Virus record (IMG/VR): IMGVR_UViG_3300028920_001070 | Location: 1-32,625 of that record | DNA: 32,625 nt | Source: a virus | Direction: 5' to 3' (one strand) | The notes under the pieces: generated by a model | The model's database searches: none | Told to the model about the DNA's origin: nothing | Seen by the model: only the letters and a program-made list of their open reading frames with translations | Shown: positions 13,496-20,684 of the stretch, piece after piece | Layout: each line of letters begins with the position of its first letter | Numbering within the stretch: the stretch's first letter is position 1 | Made by a program: the position numbers and the translations under genes

Positions 13496-13540
13496 TGAAT
13501 TATTGTGAAAAAAAATATTTCGATTCTATAAAAGGGAAAA

Positions 13541-14299
13541 ATGGCAAAATATAGACATATACAAACATTATTTTGGAATGATCCTGAAATGCTTGAAATG
13601 ACACCGGAAGATAAATATTTTTATTTATTTTTATTAACCAATCCCCAAACAACGCAATGCGGAATTTATGAAATCAGCAAAAAACAGATGGAATATTATA
13701 CCGGATATAATCGGGAAACAATTCAAAAATTATTAAAAAGATGGATCGATTATAATAAAATAAAATACAGCGAAAAAACAAAAGAAATTGCTATAAAAAA
13801 TTGGTTAAAATATAATAATTCTGAATCCCCAAAAGTGAAAAATTGCATTGAAGAAGAATTAAAAAAGGTAAAAGATAGATCATTAATAGACTATATAAAC
13901 AGTATAGATACTGTATATATAGACTCGGGGGAAAAAGAAAAAGAAAAAGAAAAAGAAAAAGAAAAGAAAAAGAAAAAGAAAAGCGATTCAAAAATAGAAT
14001 ATCGTGATAATATTTTATTAACTGAAAAAGAATATAATACTTTATTAATAAAATATGGTAAATCAAATATAAATAAAATATTTGATAAATTATCCTTTTA
14101 TAAACTAGCACATGGAAAACAATATAAATCCGATTATGGCGCAATTAATCAATGGGTTATTGAATCTTTAAAAATTGAACCATTAACACCTATTGATCAG
14201 GAACAGCAAAAGAAAAAAAAACTTGAAATAAAAATACAAAAAATAATGATTGAAAAGGGAATATCATATGCCGATGCGCATAACATGTTAATAAAATGA
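13541..14299 (+). CDS. Phage replication-type protein (second copy of the replication gene class)
   Basis: The 252-residue protein has an N-terminal helical DNA-binding region (FWNDPEMLEMTPEDKYFYLF, CGIYEISKKQMEYYTG, ETIQKLLKRWIDYNKI) typical of phage replisome organisers. Residues about 131-148 are a Lys/Glu run from DNA repeats. The C-terminal domain has LLTEKEYNTLLIKYG and QYKSDYGAINQWVI, clearly homologous to the end of the protein at 3335. The N-terminal domains differ. It starts at ATG 13541 after AAGGG and is first in the operon driven from 13319. The existence of two such genes in one window suggests two replication modules. Confidence 0.7.
   Translation: MAKYRHIQTLFWNDPEMLEMTPEDKYFYLFLLTNPQTTQCGIYEISKKQMEYYTGYNRETIQKLLKRWIDYNKIKYSEKTKEIAIKNWLKYNNSESPKVKNCIEEELKKVKDRSLIDYINSIDTVYIDSGEKEKEKEKEKEKKKKKKSDSKIEYRDNILLTEKEYNTLLIKYGKSNINKIFDKLSFYKLAHGKQYKSDYGAINQWVIESLKIEPLTPIDQEQQKKKKLEIKIQKIMIEKGISYADAHNMLIK
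13931..13984 (+). repeat. GAAAAA hexamer tract inside the second replication gene
   Basis: Ten G residues at spacings of 6,6,6,6,6,5,6,6,5 create an uninterrupted polypurine run of GAAAAA units. Whole hexamers keep the reading frame; the two five-base units shift the translated pattern from EK to KK. The tract sits between the N- and C-terminal domains, the same place as the iterons in the 3335 gene. It may be a slippage site or an unusual origin element. Confidence 0.6.
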
Positions 14300-14697
14300 A
14301 AAAACAAACAATGGATGAAATCTTTTATCATGAAACCCGCAAGGTTCCGGATATAAAAAAGTGCGAATACTGTGAACTTGAATCCCCGCATGATCCGCAT
14401 GAAATATTCTGCGGGCATGGGATCCGGGAAATTTCAATTGAATATAAATTGATTGTATTTGTATGCAGAAAATGTCATGATTTATTACAGCATGGTTATA
14501 AAACCGAAGATGAAAAAAGAGATCAACAACGTAAATGTTTTAAAATTTTGGGGATCCCGCAAATGTATATCCCGGTATATCACATTATTAATAAAAATAA
14601 ATCCGATTGGGATGATACTGATTATATGATAATGAAATCTGTTAAAAGTATTATTAATAAAAAACGGTCAAAAATTGATTATATATTATGCAAATAA
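14296..14697 (+). CDS. HNH-like phage protein
   Basis: This 133-residue protein shows a zinc pattern typical of HNH-related phage proteins: KKCEYCELESPHDPHEIF, then GHGIREISIEYKLIVFVC, RKCHDLLQHGY and EKRDQQRKCFKILG. The ordered CxxC, HxxF, RxxS, CxxCH and Q motifs resemble phage HNH or DUF968-like proteins that act in recombination. The catalytic His is less clear than in the 2887 protein, so activity is uncertain. It overlaps the replication gene as ATGA. Confidence 0.55.
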   Translation: MKKQTMDEIFYHETRKVPDIKKCEYCELESPHDPHEIFCGHGIREISIEYKLIVFVCRKCHDLLQHGYKTEDEKRDQQRKCFKILGIPQMYIPVYHIINKNKSDWDDTDYMIMKSVKSIINKKRSKIDYILCK

Positions 14698-15917
14698 ATA
14701 TTGATAAAATATTAAAGCCCTGGTATTTTACAGGATTTAGCGTATTATTAACAATACTTGTTTTTATTATGTTTATTTCAATCAGATCAAATTATCGGGA
14801 TGATCTTAAAGATATCAGATCCGAAGATAAATATTTCAGGGGAAGGATTGCGGAATATGTTGTTATACCGGAACGGGAAAAGCTTTTAAAATATACCGAT
14901 TATTATTATAAACTGATTGGGTGGTATGGGGAAAAAGTTCAATCCGGAAGGGGGATGAACAAATATCAAAAAACTGATTTTGTATTATATGCATACAATT
15001 ACGAAAAATGGATCGGTTTACCGCATTTTTATTTTATAAGCAAAGCAAAAATTGAATCAAGTTTTAATCCAAAAGCAACCGGAGCATTGGGGGAAGTAGG
15101 ATTATTTCAGCATATGCCCACCGCCGATGTTATTGGAACCGCATATATGGAATTAAATAACCTTCGCATTAATCAACCTTGGCTTGCCCGTAAACTTGAA
15201 TTTATTTTTAATTCGGAACAGGATTTAACGGATCCGATTAATGCCTTGAAGGTTGAAGCATTGCTTTCATCATATTACAAGCGGAAGTTTAATAATGAAT
15301 TAATATATTGGGTTTCCGCTGTTCATTGGGGGGAAGGAAGAATTGCAAAATTATATCGGGATAAATTAATGCCGATTTATAAACATTTTAATTTTACAAG
15401 CAGGGAAACAGCGGAAAAATATTCCCGATCCCCTTTAATGTATTATTATGTATGGGCGGAACATTATCATGCCTTTATGAATTTTCGCAAGGATGTGAAT
15501 GTTGATAAAGGTTGGATTGATATATACAAATCCGAATGCAGTAAACAAGAAAAACTATTTATCGAAGGATATAAATTTTTTCAAAAGGGAATGAATTATC
15601 ATGATCAGATAAAAAAGGAAATGGAAGATGTTAAAAAGCTTGAATTAAAATATTACGATTTGATAAAAAAAGGTGACAAGGAATATAAAAAACTATTAAA
15701 GCTGATGAAGCAGGGCAAATTTAAAAACATAGCAAAGGAAATCTTTATTCCCGGAAGGATCTTTTTTAATCAAATCTTGGATGAAATATCCCGGGAATCG
15801 AAGGAAAACAACAGGCGGTTTATTGCATTTATTCAATTATTTATTATAATAATAATTGGGTTTTTAACAGGATTTGGAGTATATTGCATTATTAAAAAAA
15901 TACTTAAAAGGATATGA
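14688..15917 (+). CDS. Membrane-anchored lytic transglycosylase
   Basis: The 409-residue protein has an N-terminal membrane span (FTGFSVLLTILVFIMFISI, about 14-32). A lytic transglycosylase domain follows, with KAKIESSFNPKATGALGEVG (E123 as catalytic acid) and LFQHMP (139-144). VSAVHWGEGRIAKLY and a conserved Tyr-rich segment YSRSPLMYYYVWAEHYHAF complete the domain. Then come a coiled-coil region (about 280-350) and a C-terminal membrane span (FIQLFIIIIIGFLTGFGVYC). The enzyme cleaves peptidoglycan between MurNAc and GlcNAc. Spans at both ends are unusual for a phage endolysin and might give membrane-tethered control of lysis. It overlaps the previous gene by 10 bases. Confidence 0.82.
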   Translation: MQINIDKILKPWYFTGFSVLLTILVFIMFISIRSNYRDDLKDIRSEDKYFRGRIAEYVVIPEREKLLKYTDYYYKLIGWYGEKVQSGRGMNKYQKTDFVLYAYNYEKWIGLPHFYFISKAKIESSFNPKATGALGEVGLFQHMPTADVIGTAYMELNNLRINQPWLARKLEFIFNSEQDLTDPINALKVEALLSSYYKRKFNNELIYWVSAVHWGEGRIAKLYRDKLMPIYKHFNFTSRETAEKYSRSPLMYYYVWAEHYHAFMNFRKDVNVDKGWIDIYKSECSKQEKLFIEGYKFFQKGMNYHDQIKKEMEDVKKLELKYYDLIKKGDKEYKKLLKLMKQGKFKNIAKEIFIPGRIFFNQILDEISRESKENNRRFIAFIQLFIIIIIGFLTGFGVYCIIKKILKRI

Positions 15918-15918
15918 A

Positions 15919-16071
15919 ATGAAAAATTTTGTTTATTTAATTTTATTTTTATCAATTATTGCAACCGCTGTTTTCATTTTTGCTACTTATAAAAAGGTAT
16001 TAAAGATCGAACAGCAAGGAAACAGGATTGAAAACCAAACGGGTAAATTAAATTATCTATTGCCCGAATGA
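15919..16071 (+). CDS. Small membrane protein with helical tail (holin/spanin-like)
   Basis: The gene has 50 residues from ATG 15919, with AAAAGGAT just upstream. Residues 2-22 are a membrane span (KNFVYLILFLSIIATAVFIFA), followed by a charged helix (KVLKIEQQGNRIENQTG). This layout resembles the inner-membrane part of a spanin or a small holin. It directly follows the transglycosylase gene, so a lysis role is likely, but no outer-membrane lipoprotein partner is seen. Confidence 0.55.
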   Translation: MKNFVYLILFLSIIATAVFIFATYKKVLKIEQQGNRIENQTGKLNYLLPE

Positions 16072-16085
16072 AAAAGGATAATTAA

Positions 16086-16424
16086 ATGATTATTGCAATT
16101 GATTTTGATGGAACAATTGTTGAACAGGAATTTCCGAACATTGGAGCAATAAAGAAAAACGCAAAAGAAGTAATTAATAAATTGCATGAAGATGGGCATT
16201 ATATAATTATATGGACATGCCGTTATACAAATTCTGATTTACGATCAATGATACAATTTTTAATTGAAAACGACATTTGGTATGATTCAATAAATAATAA
16301 TTGCGATAATTTATCATTTGTACCGCATCCAAAAATATACGCTGATGTTTACATTGATGATCATAATCTTGGCGGGGTTCCTGATTGGTATGAAATATCT
16401 AAAATTATATGTAAAATGACATGA
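16086..16424 (+). CDS. HAD-superfamily phosphatase-like protein
   Basis: A 112-residue HAD-fold protein. IAIDFDGTIVEQEF places the catalytic motif DFDGT at residues 6-10. IIIWTCRYTNSDL gives motif II (T near 46), and PKIYADVYIDDHNLGG gives the late acidic motif (DD). Small phage HAD proteins of this form act as nucleotidases or sugar phosphatases. Placed between lysis and glycan genes, it may dephosphorylate a sugar intermediate. The family is clear, but the substrate is not. Confidence 0.85.
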   Translation: MIIAIDFDGTIVEQEFPNIGAIKKNAKEVINKLHEDGHYIIIWTCRYTNSDLRSMIQFLIENDIWYDSINNNCDNLSFVPHPKIYADVYIDDHNLGGVPDWYEISKIICKMT

Positions 16425-16531
16425 ATTACGAAATATTAAGATTATCAACGGGAAAGCTACAATTTGAAATATCTAAAAAACATTGGGTTATAAAAATATA
16501 TTTTAAAATATGGAATTATTTTAATAAATGA
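16421..16531 (+). CDS. 36-residue protein of unknown function
   Basis: The short gene begins at ATG 16421, overlapping the HAD stop, and ends with TGA overlapping the next ATG. Its product is basic and aromatic (KKHWVIKIYFKIWNYFNK). The double ATGA coupling supports a real translated gene linking its neighbours. No function or domain is recognised. Confidence 0.45.
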   Translation: MNYEILRLSTGKLQFEISKKHWVIKIYFKIWNYFNK

Positions 16532-17235
16532 AATATTCTGAAGTAACATTAACAATTACAACATCAAAGCGATTCAATCTGTTTAAAAAAAGCATTATGT
16601 CATTTTATGATAGATGCAAAGATTGGGATTTAATAAAAAATATTATAATTGTTGATGATGCATCAAGCAAAACAGATATTGAAAACATGAAGCAATTATT
16701 ATCCGGTATAAAAAAAGATATACTTTTTATATGCAAGGATAATCCGGATCATGTTCAATCGTTAAATATTTTATTTGACAAGGTAAAAACCGATTATGTA
16801 TTTCATCTTGAAGATGATTGGAATTTCATTCAGCATGGAAATTTTATCCGGGAAGGATTTGAAATAATGGCGGATAATGATAAAATAAAAACGGTTATTA
16901 TGCGGAACTGGATCAAACAGGGAAACAAGGATTTTCACCGTTGCAAAACAAAAACCGGGCTTGAATATCATATACATCATTATAATTTTAAAAAACACAT
17001 CCCCGGGGAACTGAATACATATCCCGGATACAGCTTGAATCCTTCATTGCAAAATATGAAACATATAAAAGATATAATCGGCAAGTTTACAAGAACAATC
17101 AATTTTGAATTACAATTTGCTTTAAGATACTGCAACATCGGAACCGGATTTTTAACCGCAATGATGGCGAATGATTATTGTGAACATATCGGCACAAATA
17201 TAAATGCGTATGCATTGAATAATACGAAACCATGA
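16528..17235 (+). CDS. GT-A glycosyltransferase-like protein
   Basis: The 235-residue protein starts with VTLTITTSKRFNLFKKSIMS, like GT2-type enzymes, and has NIIIVDDASS (VDD near 42) and YVFHLEDDWNF, where E95-D97 form the acidic metal-binding motif. GYSLNPSLQNMKH follows near the middle. The protein at 19504 aligns along its whole length (TTSKRF, SEDDWNF, LTLNPSL, EHTGT), so the two are a paralog pair. It overlaps both neighbours as ATGA. Its sugar donor is unknown. Confidence 0.75.
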   Translation: MKYSEVTLTITTSKRFNLFKKSIMSFYDRCKDWDLIKNIIIVDDASSKTDIENMKQLLSGIKKDILFICKDNPDHVQSLNILFDKVKTDYVFHLEDDWNFIQHGNFIREGFEIMADNDKIKTVIMRNWIKQGNKDFHRCKTKTGLEYHIHHYNFKKHIPGELNTYPGYSLNPSLQNMKHIKDIIGKFTRTINFELQFALRYCNIGTGFLTAMMANDYCEHIGTNINAYALNNTKP

Positions 17236-17798
17236 AAAAATATAATATAATATATGCTGATCCGCCTTGGCGTTATAATGACAAATTAGGATGTGATAAT
17301 GCAAAAATGGGAGCAGTTGAAAATCATTATAATACGATGACATTAAAAGATATATGTAATTTAAAGATTCAAGATATATGCGCGGATGATTGTGTTTTAT
17401 TTTTATGGGTTACGATGCCCTTATTAAATATATCATTTGATGTGATTAAATCATGGGGGTTTATATATAAAACATGTGCTTTTACTTGGATTAAATTGAA
17501 TCCGAAAAGCAAAACAATTTTCAAAGGCATTGGGCGTTGGGTTCAAGGAAATGCGGAATTAATTTTGTTAGCAACAAAAGGAAAACCGAAAAGAATAACA
17601 AAGTCGATGGGGCAAGTCGTGATGGCGGAAAGGGGGAAGCATTCAGTTAAGCCGGATATTTTTAAAGATAAAATAACACAATTGATGGGGGATATACCTC
17701 GCATTGAATTATTTGCCCGCCCTTGGTCAGAATTGCAAAATAAATATGAAGGTTGGGATGTATGGGGGAATGAAGTTGAATCTGATATTAAATTATGA
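17232..17798 (+). CDS. MT-A70-family adenine-N6 methyltransferase
   Basis: This 188-residue protein is a compact MT-A70 member. YNIIYADPPWRYND places DPPW at residues 10-13. NHYNTMTLKDICNL and VLFLWVTMPLLNISFDVIKS match the family core, and RWVQGNAELILLATKG and KPDIFKDKITQLMG complete it. ELFARPWSELQNKYEGWDVWG is the usual C-terminal end. Family members methylate adenine N6 in DNA or RNA. In a phage the natural role is DNA protection. It sits inside the glycan island, overlapping the upstream GT. Confidence 0.9.
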   Translation: MKKYNIIYADPPWRYNDKLGCDNAKMGAVENHYNTMTLKDICNLKIQDICADDCVLFLWVTMPLLNISFDVIKSWGFIYKTCAFTWIKLNPKSKTIFKGIGRWVQGNAELILLATKGKPKRITKSMGQVVMAERGKHSVKPDIFKDKITQLMGDIPRIELFARPWSELQNKYEGWDVWGNEVESDIKL

Positions 17799-17809
17799 AG
17801 GATTAAATT

Positions 17810-18055
17810 ATGCAGATAGAAAAATATGAAACACAGCCGATTAAAGTAGTTTGTCATTGCGAAAAATGCGAAGAAGGATATATGAACGCAACGGGAAGAA
17901 CCCGCAAGGTTATATCAAAAATTGTTCATTTACATAAATGCAATCGATGCGGTATATTTGCGGAACTTGATTCATCGTTTCCGAAATTGGAATTCCCGAA
18001 GGGCAAGCGGATCCCTGATGAAGAAGAAAATACAATAAATCCGGAAAATAACTGA
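17810..18055 (+). CDS. Small zinc-ribbon protein
   Basis: The 81-residue protein starts at ATG 17810. VVCHCEKCEEGYMNATG has two or three Cys for one half of a zinc site, and HKCNRCGIFAEL the other half about 30 residues later. The tail is acidic and disordered (IPDEEENTINPENN). It resembles small phage zinc-ribbon proteins of unknown function. Its stop overlaps the next start. Confidence 0.65.
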   Translation: MQIEKYETQPIKVVCHCEKCEEGYMNATGRTRKVISKIVHLHKCNRCGIFAELDSSFPKLEFPKGKRIPDEEENTINPENN

Positions 18056-18717
18056 TGATTATACCTGATATCTGTATTCCAACAAATAAAAAAAGATCTG
18101 AAATTGATGATCTTATAAAAGATATAAAAGCAAACACCCCGGAATTCAACCGGATCATTGCATCTTGTCAACCGTTATCAGCATCGAAAAATCGGAATTA
18201 CTGTTTATCATTTGCAAATTCTGATATCATTGTCATGATGGATGACGATATTACAGGATTTTATCCTGGTTGGTTAACGAACTTTATACATCCCATGTTG
18301 GAAGATCCATTAATTATTATTTGTTCCGCCCGATTGCTTGATAAAAACCGTAAACGAATTAACAATATGGGGATGATCGGCGGATCCGGGGAATTGCAGG
18401 AAATCCCCGCTTCCTTTAATCACAAAGGAACAGGATATAAAAGAGTTACAACGGCTTGCATTGCAATCCGCAAAAATCATATTCGATTTGATGAAGAATA
18501 TATTAAATCCGGTTATGAAGATACGGATTTTATGAATCAGATTTCCCGGGCGTTCCCGGCAAGCAAATTTATTGTTAATAACAATTGCGAATTGATACAT
18601 TTGAATCATATGCAGGGGCAAGATGATCGGGAAGCATGGCAACATAATCACGATCATTATTGTAAAAAATGGGAATTTGATACGGTTGCGAAGGATCAAA
18701 AATGCTGGGCGAAATGA
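18055..18717 (+). CDS. GT2-like glycosyltransferase (paralog of the 7576 gene)
   Basis: The 220-residue protein has IIPDICIPTNKKRSE, SASKNRNYCLSFA and IIVMMDDDITGFYPGW, with D63-D65 as the D-x-D motif at the same positions as in the 7576 protein. IRFDEEYIKSGYEDTDFMNQ contains the ED catalytic motif. The final WQHNHDHYCKKWEF also matches the ending of the paralog. Its codons follow the AT-rich right-half style, so the pair diverged in different settings and is not a recent copy. Confidence 0.85.
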   Translation: MIIPDICIPTNKKRSEIDDLIKDIKANTPEFNRIIASCQPLSASKNRNYCLSFANSDIIVMMDDDITGFYPGWLTNFIHPMLEDPLIIICSARLLDKNRKRINNMGMIGGSGELQEIPASFNHKGTGYKRVTTACIAIRKNHIRFDEEYIKSGYEDTDFMNQISRAFPASKFIVNNNCELIHLNHMQGQDDREAWQHNHDHYCKKWEFDTVAKDQKCWAK

Positions 18718-19481
18718 TGAATCAGATCATTGAAGGTGATTGCCTGGATGTTATGAAGGATATTCCGGATAAAAGCATAGATATGATATTATGCGATTTG
18801 CCTTATGGCACTACAGCCTGTTCATGGGATGTTGTTATTCCTTTTGATTTATTATGGGAACAGTATAAAAGAATAGTTAAGGATAATGCTTGTATATGTT
18901 TATTTGGAAGTCAGCCATTTACAACGGATTTGATAATGAGCAATAGAAAAATGTTTAAGTATGAAATAATATGGTGTAAGGAAAGGGGACAGGATTTTAT
19001 CAATGCAAAAAAAAGACCATTAAAAGCACATGAAAATATATTGATATTCGGAAATAAAATAAAATACAATCCTATTATGGAAAAAGCAAAAAGGGAAAAT
19101 ATTAGGAAGGTATCTGATTTAAATCAACCATCAGAAGTATATGGCATTAATAAAAAAGCTAGTAAAGACTACGACATAGAAAAGCGTTATCCGAAAAGCT
19201 ATATACAATATTCAAGTGGTAGGGCAAGAGACAAAGAACACTCCGCACAAAAACCAGTTAAGCTATTTGAATACCTTATAAAAACATACACCAATGAAAA
19301 TGATATTGTATTAGATAACTGTGCAGGATCAGGAACTACAGCTATTGCCTGTTATGAAACTAACAGAAAATATATATGCATAGAAAAGGAAAAAAAATAT
19401 TGCAACATTGCCCGGAAGCGATTGCAAGAAAAAAAGGATTGTTATGGATTATTACATAACGAACAAATGGCAACCTTGTAA
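18702..19481 (+). CDS. DNA methyltransferase (paralog of the 5515 gene)
   Basis: The 259-residue protein has IIEGDCLDVMKDIPDKSIDM followed by DLPY (32-35), then GSQPFTTDLIMSNRKMFKYE and KKRPLKAHENILIFGN. AGSGTTAIACYETNRKYICI lies near residue 208. The motif order is beta class, and DLPY replaces DPPY as in a known phage subgroup. It should modify phage DNA. The start could also be ATG 18714 or 18717; 18702 has AAGGAT six bases upstream. The first 30 and last 50 residues are close to the 5515 enzyme, with an unrelated target region between. It overlaps the GT upstream by 16 bases. Confidence 0.88.
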   Translation: MLGEMMNQIIEGDCLDVMKDIPDKSIDMILCDLPYGTTACSWDVVIPFDLLWEQYKRIVKDNACICLFGSQPFTTDLIMSNRKMFKYEIIWCKERGQDFINAKKRPLKAHENILIFGNKIKYNPIMEKAKRENIRKVSDLNQPSEVYGINKKASKDYDIEKRYPKSYIQYSSGRARDKEHSAQKPVKLFEYLIKTYTNENDIVLDNCAGSGTTAIACYETNRKYICIEKEKKYCNIARKRLQEKKDCYGLLHNEQMATL

Positions 19482-19503
19482 AATAAAGATGGAAAGTTTT
19501 AAA

Positions 19504-20196
19504 ATGAAATATCCTTCAATAACCTTTACTTGCACAACATCAAAACGATTTGACCTATATGTTCAAATGATGATATCGTTTTTTTATTCATGCCTTGACA
19601 TGGATTTGATTGAAAATTATATAATCGTTGACGATGGAAGCCCGATAAATGAAATACACGAAATGGGAAGATTATTCCCAAAAACAAATGTAATCAAGAA
19701 TACAAAAGGCGGTCAATTAAACAGTATTAAAATGATCCTTGATTGCGTTGATACTGAATATATGTTTCATTCAGAAGATGATTGGAACTTTTTGATTCAA
19801 GATCATTATATCCGCAAGGGATTTGATATCATGCATACGGATTCTAGGATTAAACAGGTAACGTTGCGATTTTGGGAATGCATGTATATCAATGATGATG
19901 GGCTTGAATATCGCATGCATAATTATTCCCCGATGGACATCAAGGAAGATTATGATATAATTAAATATTCTGATTGTAATTATGGCGGATTGACATTGAA
20001 TCCTTCATTGATTCATGTTCCAACATTTAAAGAATGTATGAAAAACGTTCATCAAGAAAACAGCGAATCAAGAATTTGGGATAAAAAACTTTCAATGAAT
20101 TATTGGAATGCAGGATATAAAAGGGCAAATCTGAACGATGAATATATTGAACATACCGGAACATATGATTCAAGATATCCCAGGATAAACGCATGA
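19504..20196 (+). CDS. GT-A glycosyltransferase-like protein (paralog of the 16528 gene)
   Basis: From ATG 19504 (GGAAAG upstream) the protein has 230 residues. MKYPSITFTCTTSKRFDLYV matches the start of the 16528 protein, and NYIIVDDGSP and YMFHSEDDWNFL carry the acidic motifs. GGLTLNPSLIH and EYIEHTGTYDSRYPR match the paralog further on. Longer in-frame starts at 19408, 19444 and 19489 overlap the methyltransferase and do not align, so 19504 is preferred. The specificity is unknown. Confidence 0.75.
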   Translation: MKYPSITFTCTTSKRFDLYVQMMISFFYSCLDMDLIENYIIVDDGSPINEIHEMGRLFPKTNVIKNTKGGQLNSIKMILDCVDTEYMFHSEDDWNFLIQDHYIRKGFDIMHTDSRIKQVTLRFWECMYINDDGLEYRMHNYSPMDIKEDYDIIKYSDCNYGGLTLNPSLIHVPTFKECMKNVHQENSESRIWDKKLSMNYWNAGYKRANLNDEYIEHTGTYDSRYPRINA

Positions 20197-20681
20197 AAAA
20201 AATAAAATTATCACAAAATCAATTTGCATTAGTTGATGATGAAGATTTTGAAAAATTAAATAATAGGAAATGGAGTGCGAAATTTGATAATCATACAAAT
20301 AAATTTTATGCATATGGGCATCTTGATAAAAAGAATAATTATAAATCTATTTTAATGCATCGTTTTATAATGGGGTTCCCTACAAATAAACAAATAGATC
20401 ACATAAATAAAGATACACTTGATAACAGAAAAATTAATTTAAGAATTGTAACAAATGCGCAAAATCAAGCTAATCGATGGAAAAACAAAAAGTGTTCATC
20501 AAAATATAAAGGAGTTATTTATCTTTCAAAAATTAATAAGTGGTATTCAAGAATATGTTTTGCTAAAAAATCATATAATATAGGTATTTTTAATTCTGAA
20601 GAAGAAGCCGGGCTTGCATATAATAAAAAAGCAAAAGAATTATTTGGAGAATACGCTTGTTTAAATAAAATAAAGGTGTGA
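20193..20681 (+). CDS. HNH homing endonuclease with AP2-like domain
   Basis: This 162-residue protein has the order of a freestanding phage homing nuclease. LMHRFIMGFPTNKQIDHINK and DTLDNRKINLRIVTNAQNQA form the HNH core with the two key histidines and the closing Asn. An AP2-like DNA-binding domain follows (YKGVIYLSKINKWYSRICF, NIGIFNSEEEAGLAYNKKAK). Such enzymes cut intron-less or unoccupied copies of their site and spread with the DNA around them. It lies inside the glycan island between a GT and a radical SAM gene, overlapping the GT stop as ATGA. Confidence 0.9.
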   Translation: MKKIKLSQNQFALVDDEDFEKLNNRKWSAKFDNHTNKFYAYGHLDKKNNYKSILMHRFIMGFPTNKQIDHINKDTLDNRKINLRIVTNAQNQANRWKNKKCSSKYKGVIYLSKINKWYSRICFAKKSYNIGIFNSEEEAGLAYNKKAKELFGEYACLNKIKV

Positions 20682-20684
20682 TAT

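Noticed and set aside
13931-13984. GAAAAA tract as a CRISPR or regulated phase-variation array
   Set aside because: There are no spacers, and loss or gain of whole hexamers would keep the frame, so on-off switching is not expected.
19594-19625. TTGACA followed by TATATA at 17 bases and TATAAT at 19 bases
   Set aside because: It lies inside the 19504 glycosyltransferase gene, codes for conserved residues of the family, and the exact spacing of the four real candidates is missing.
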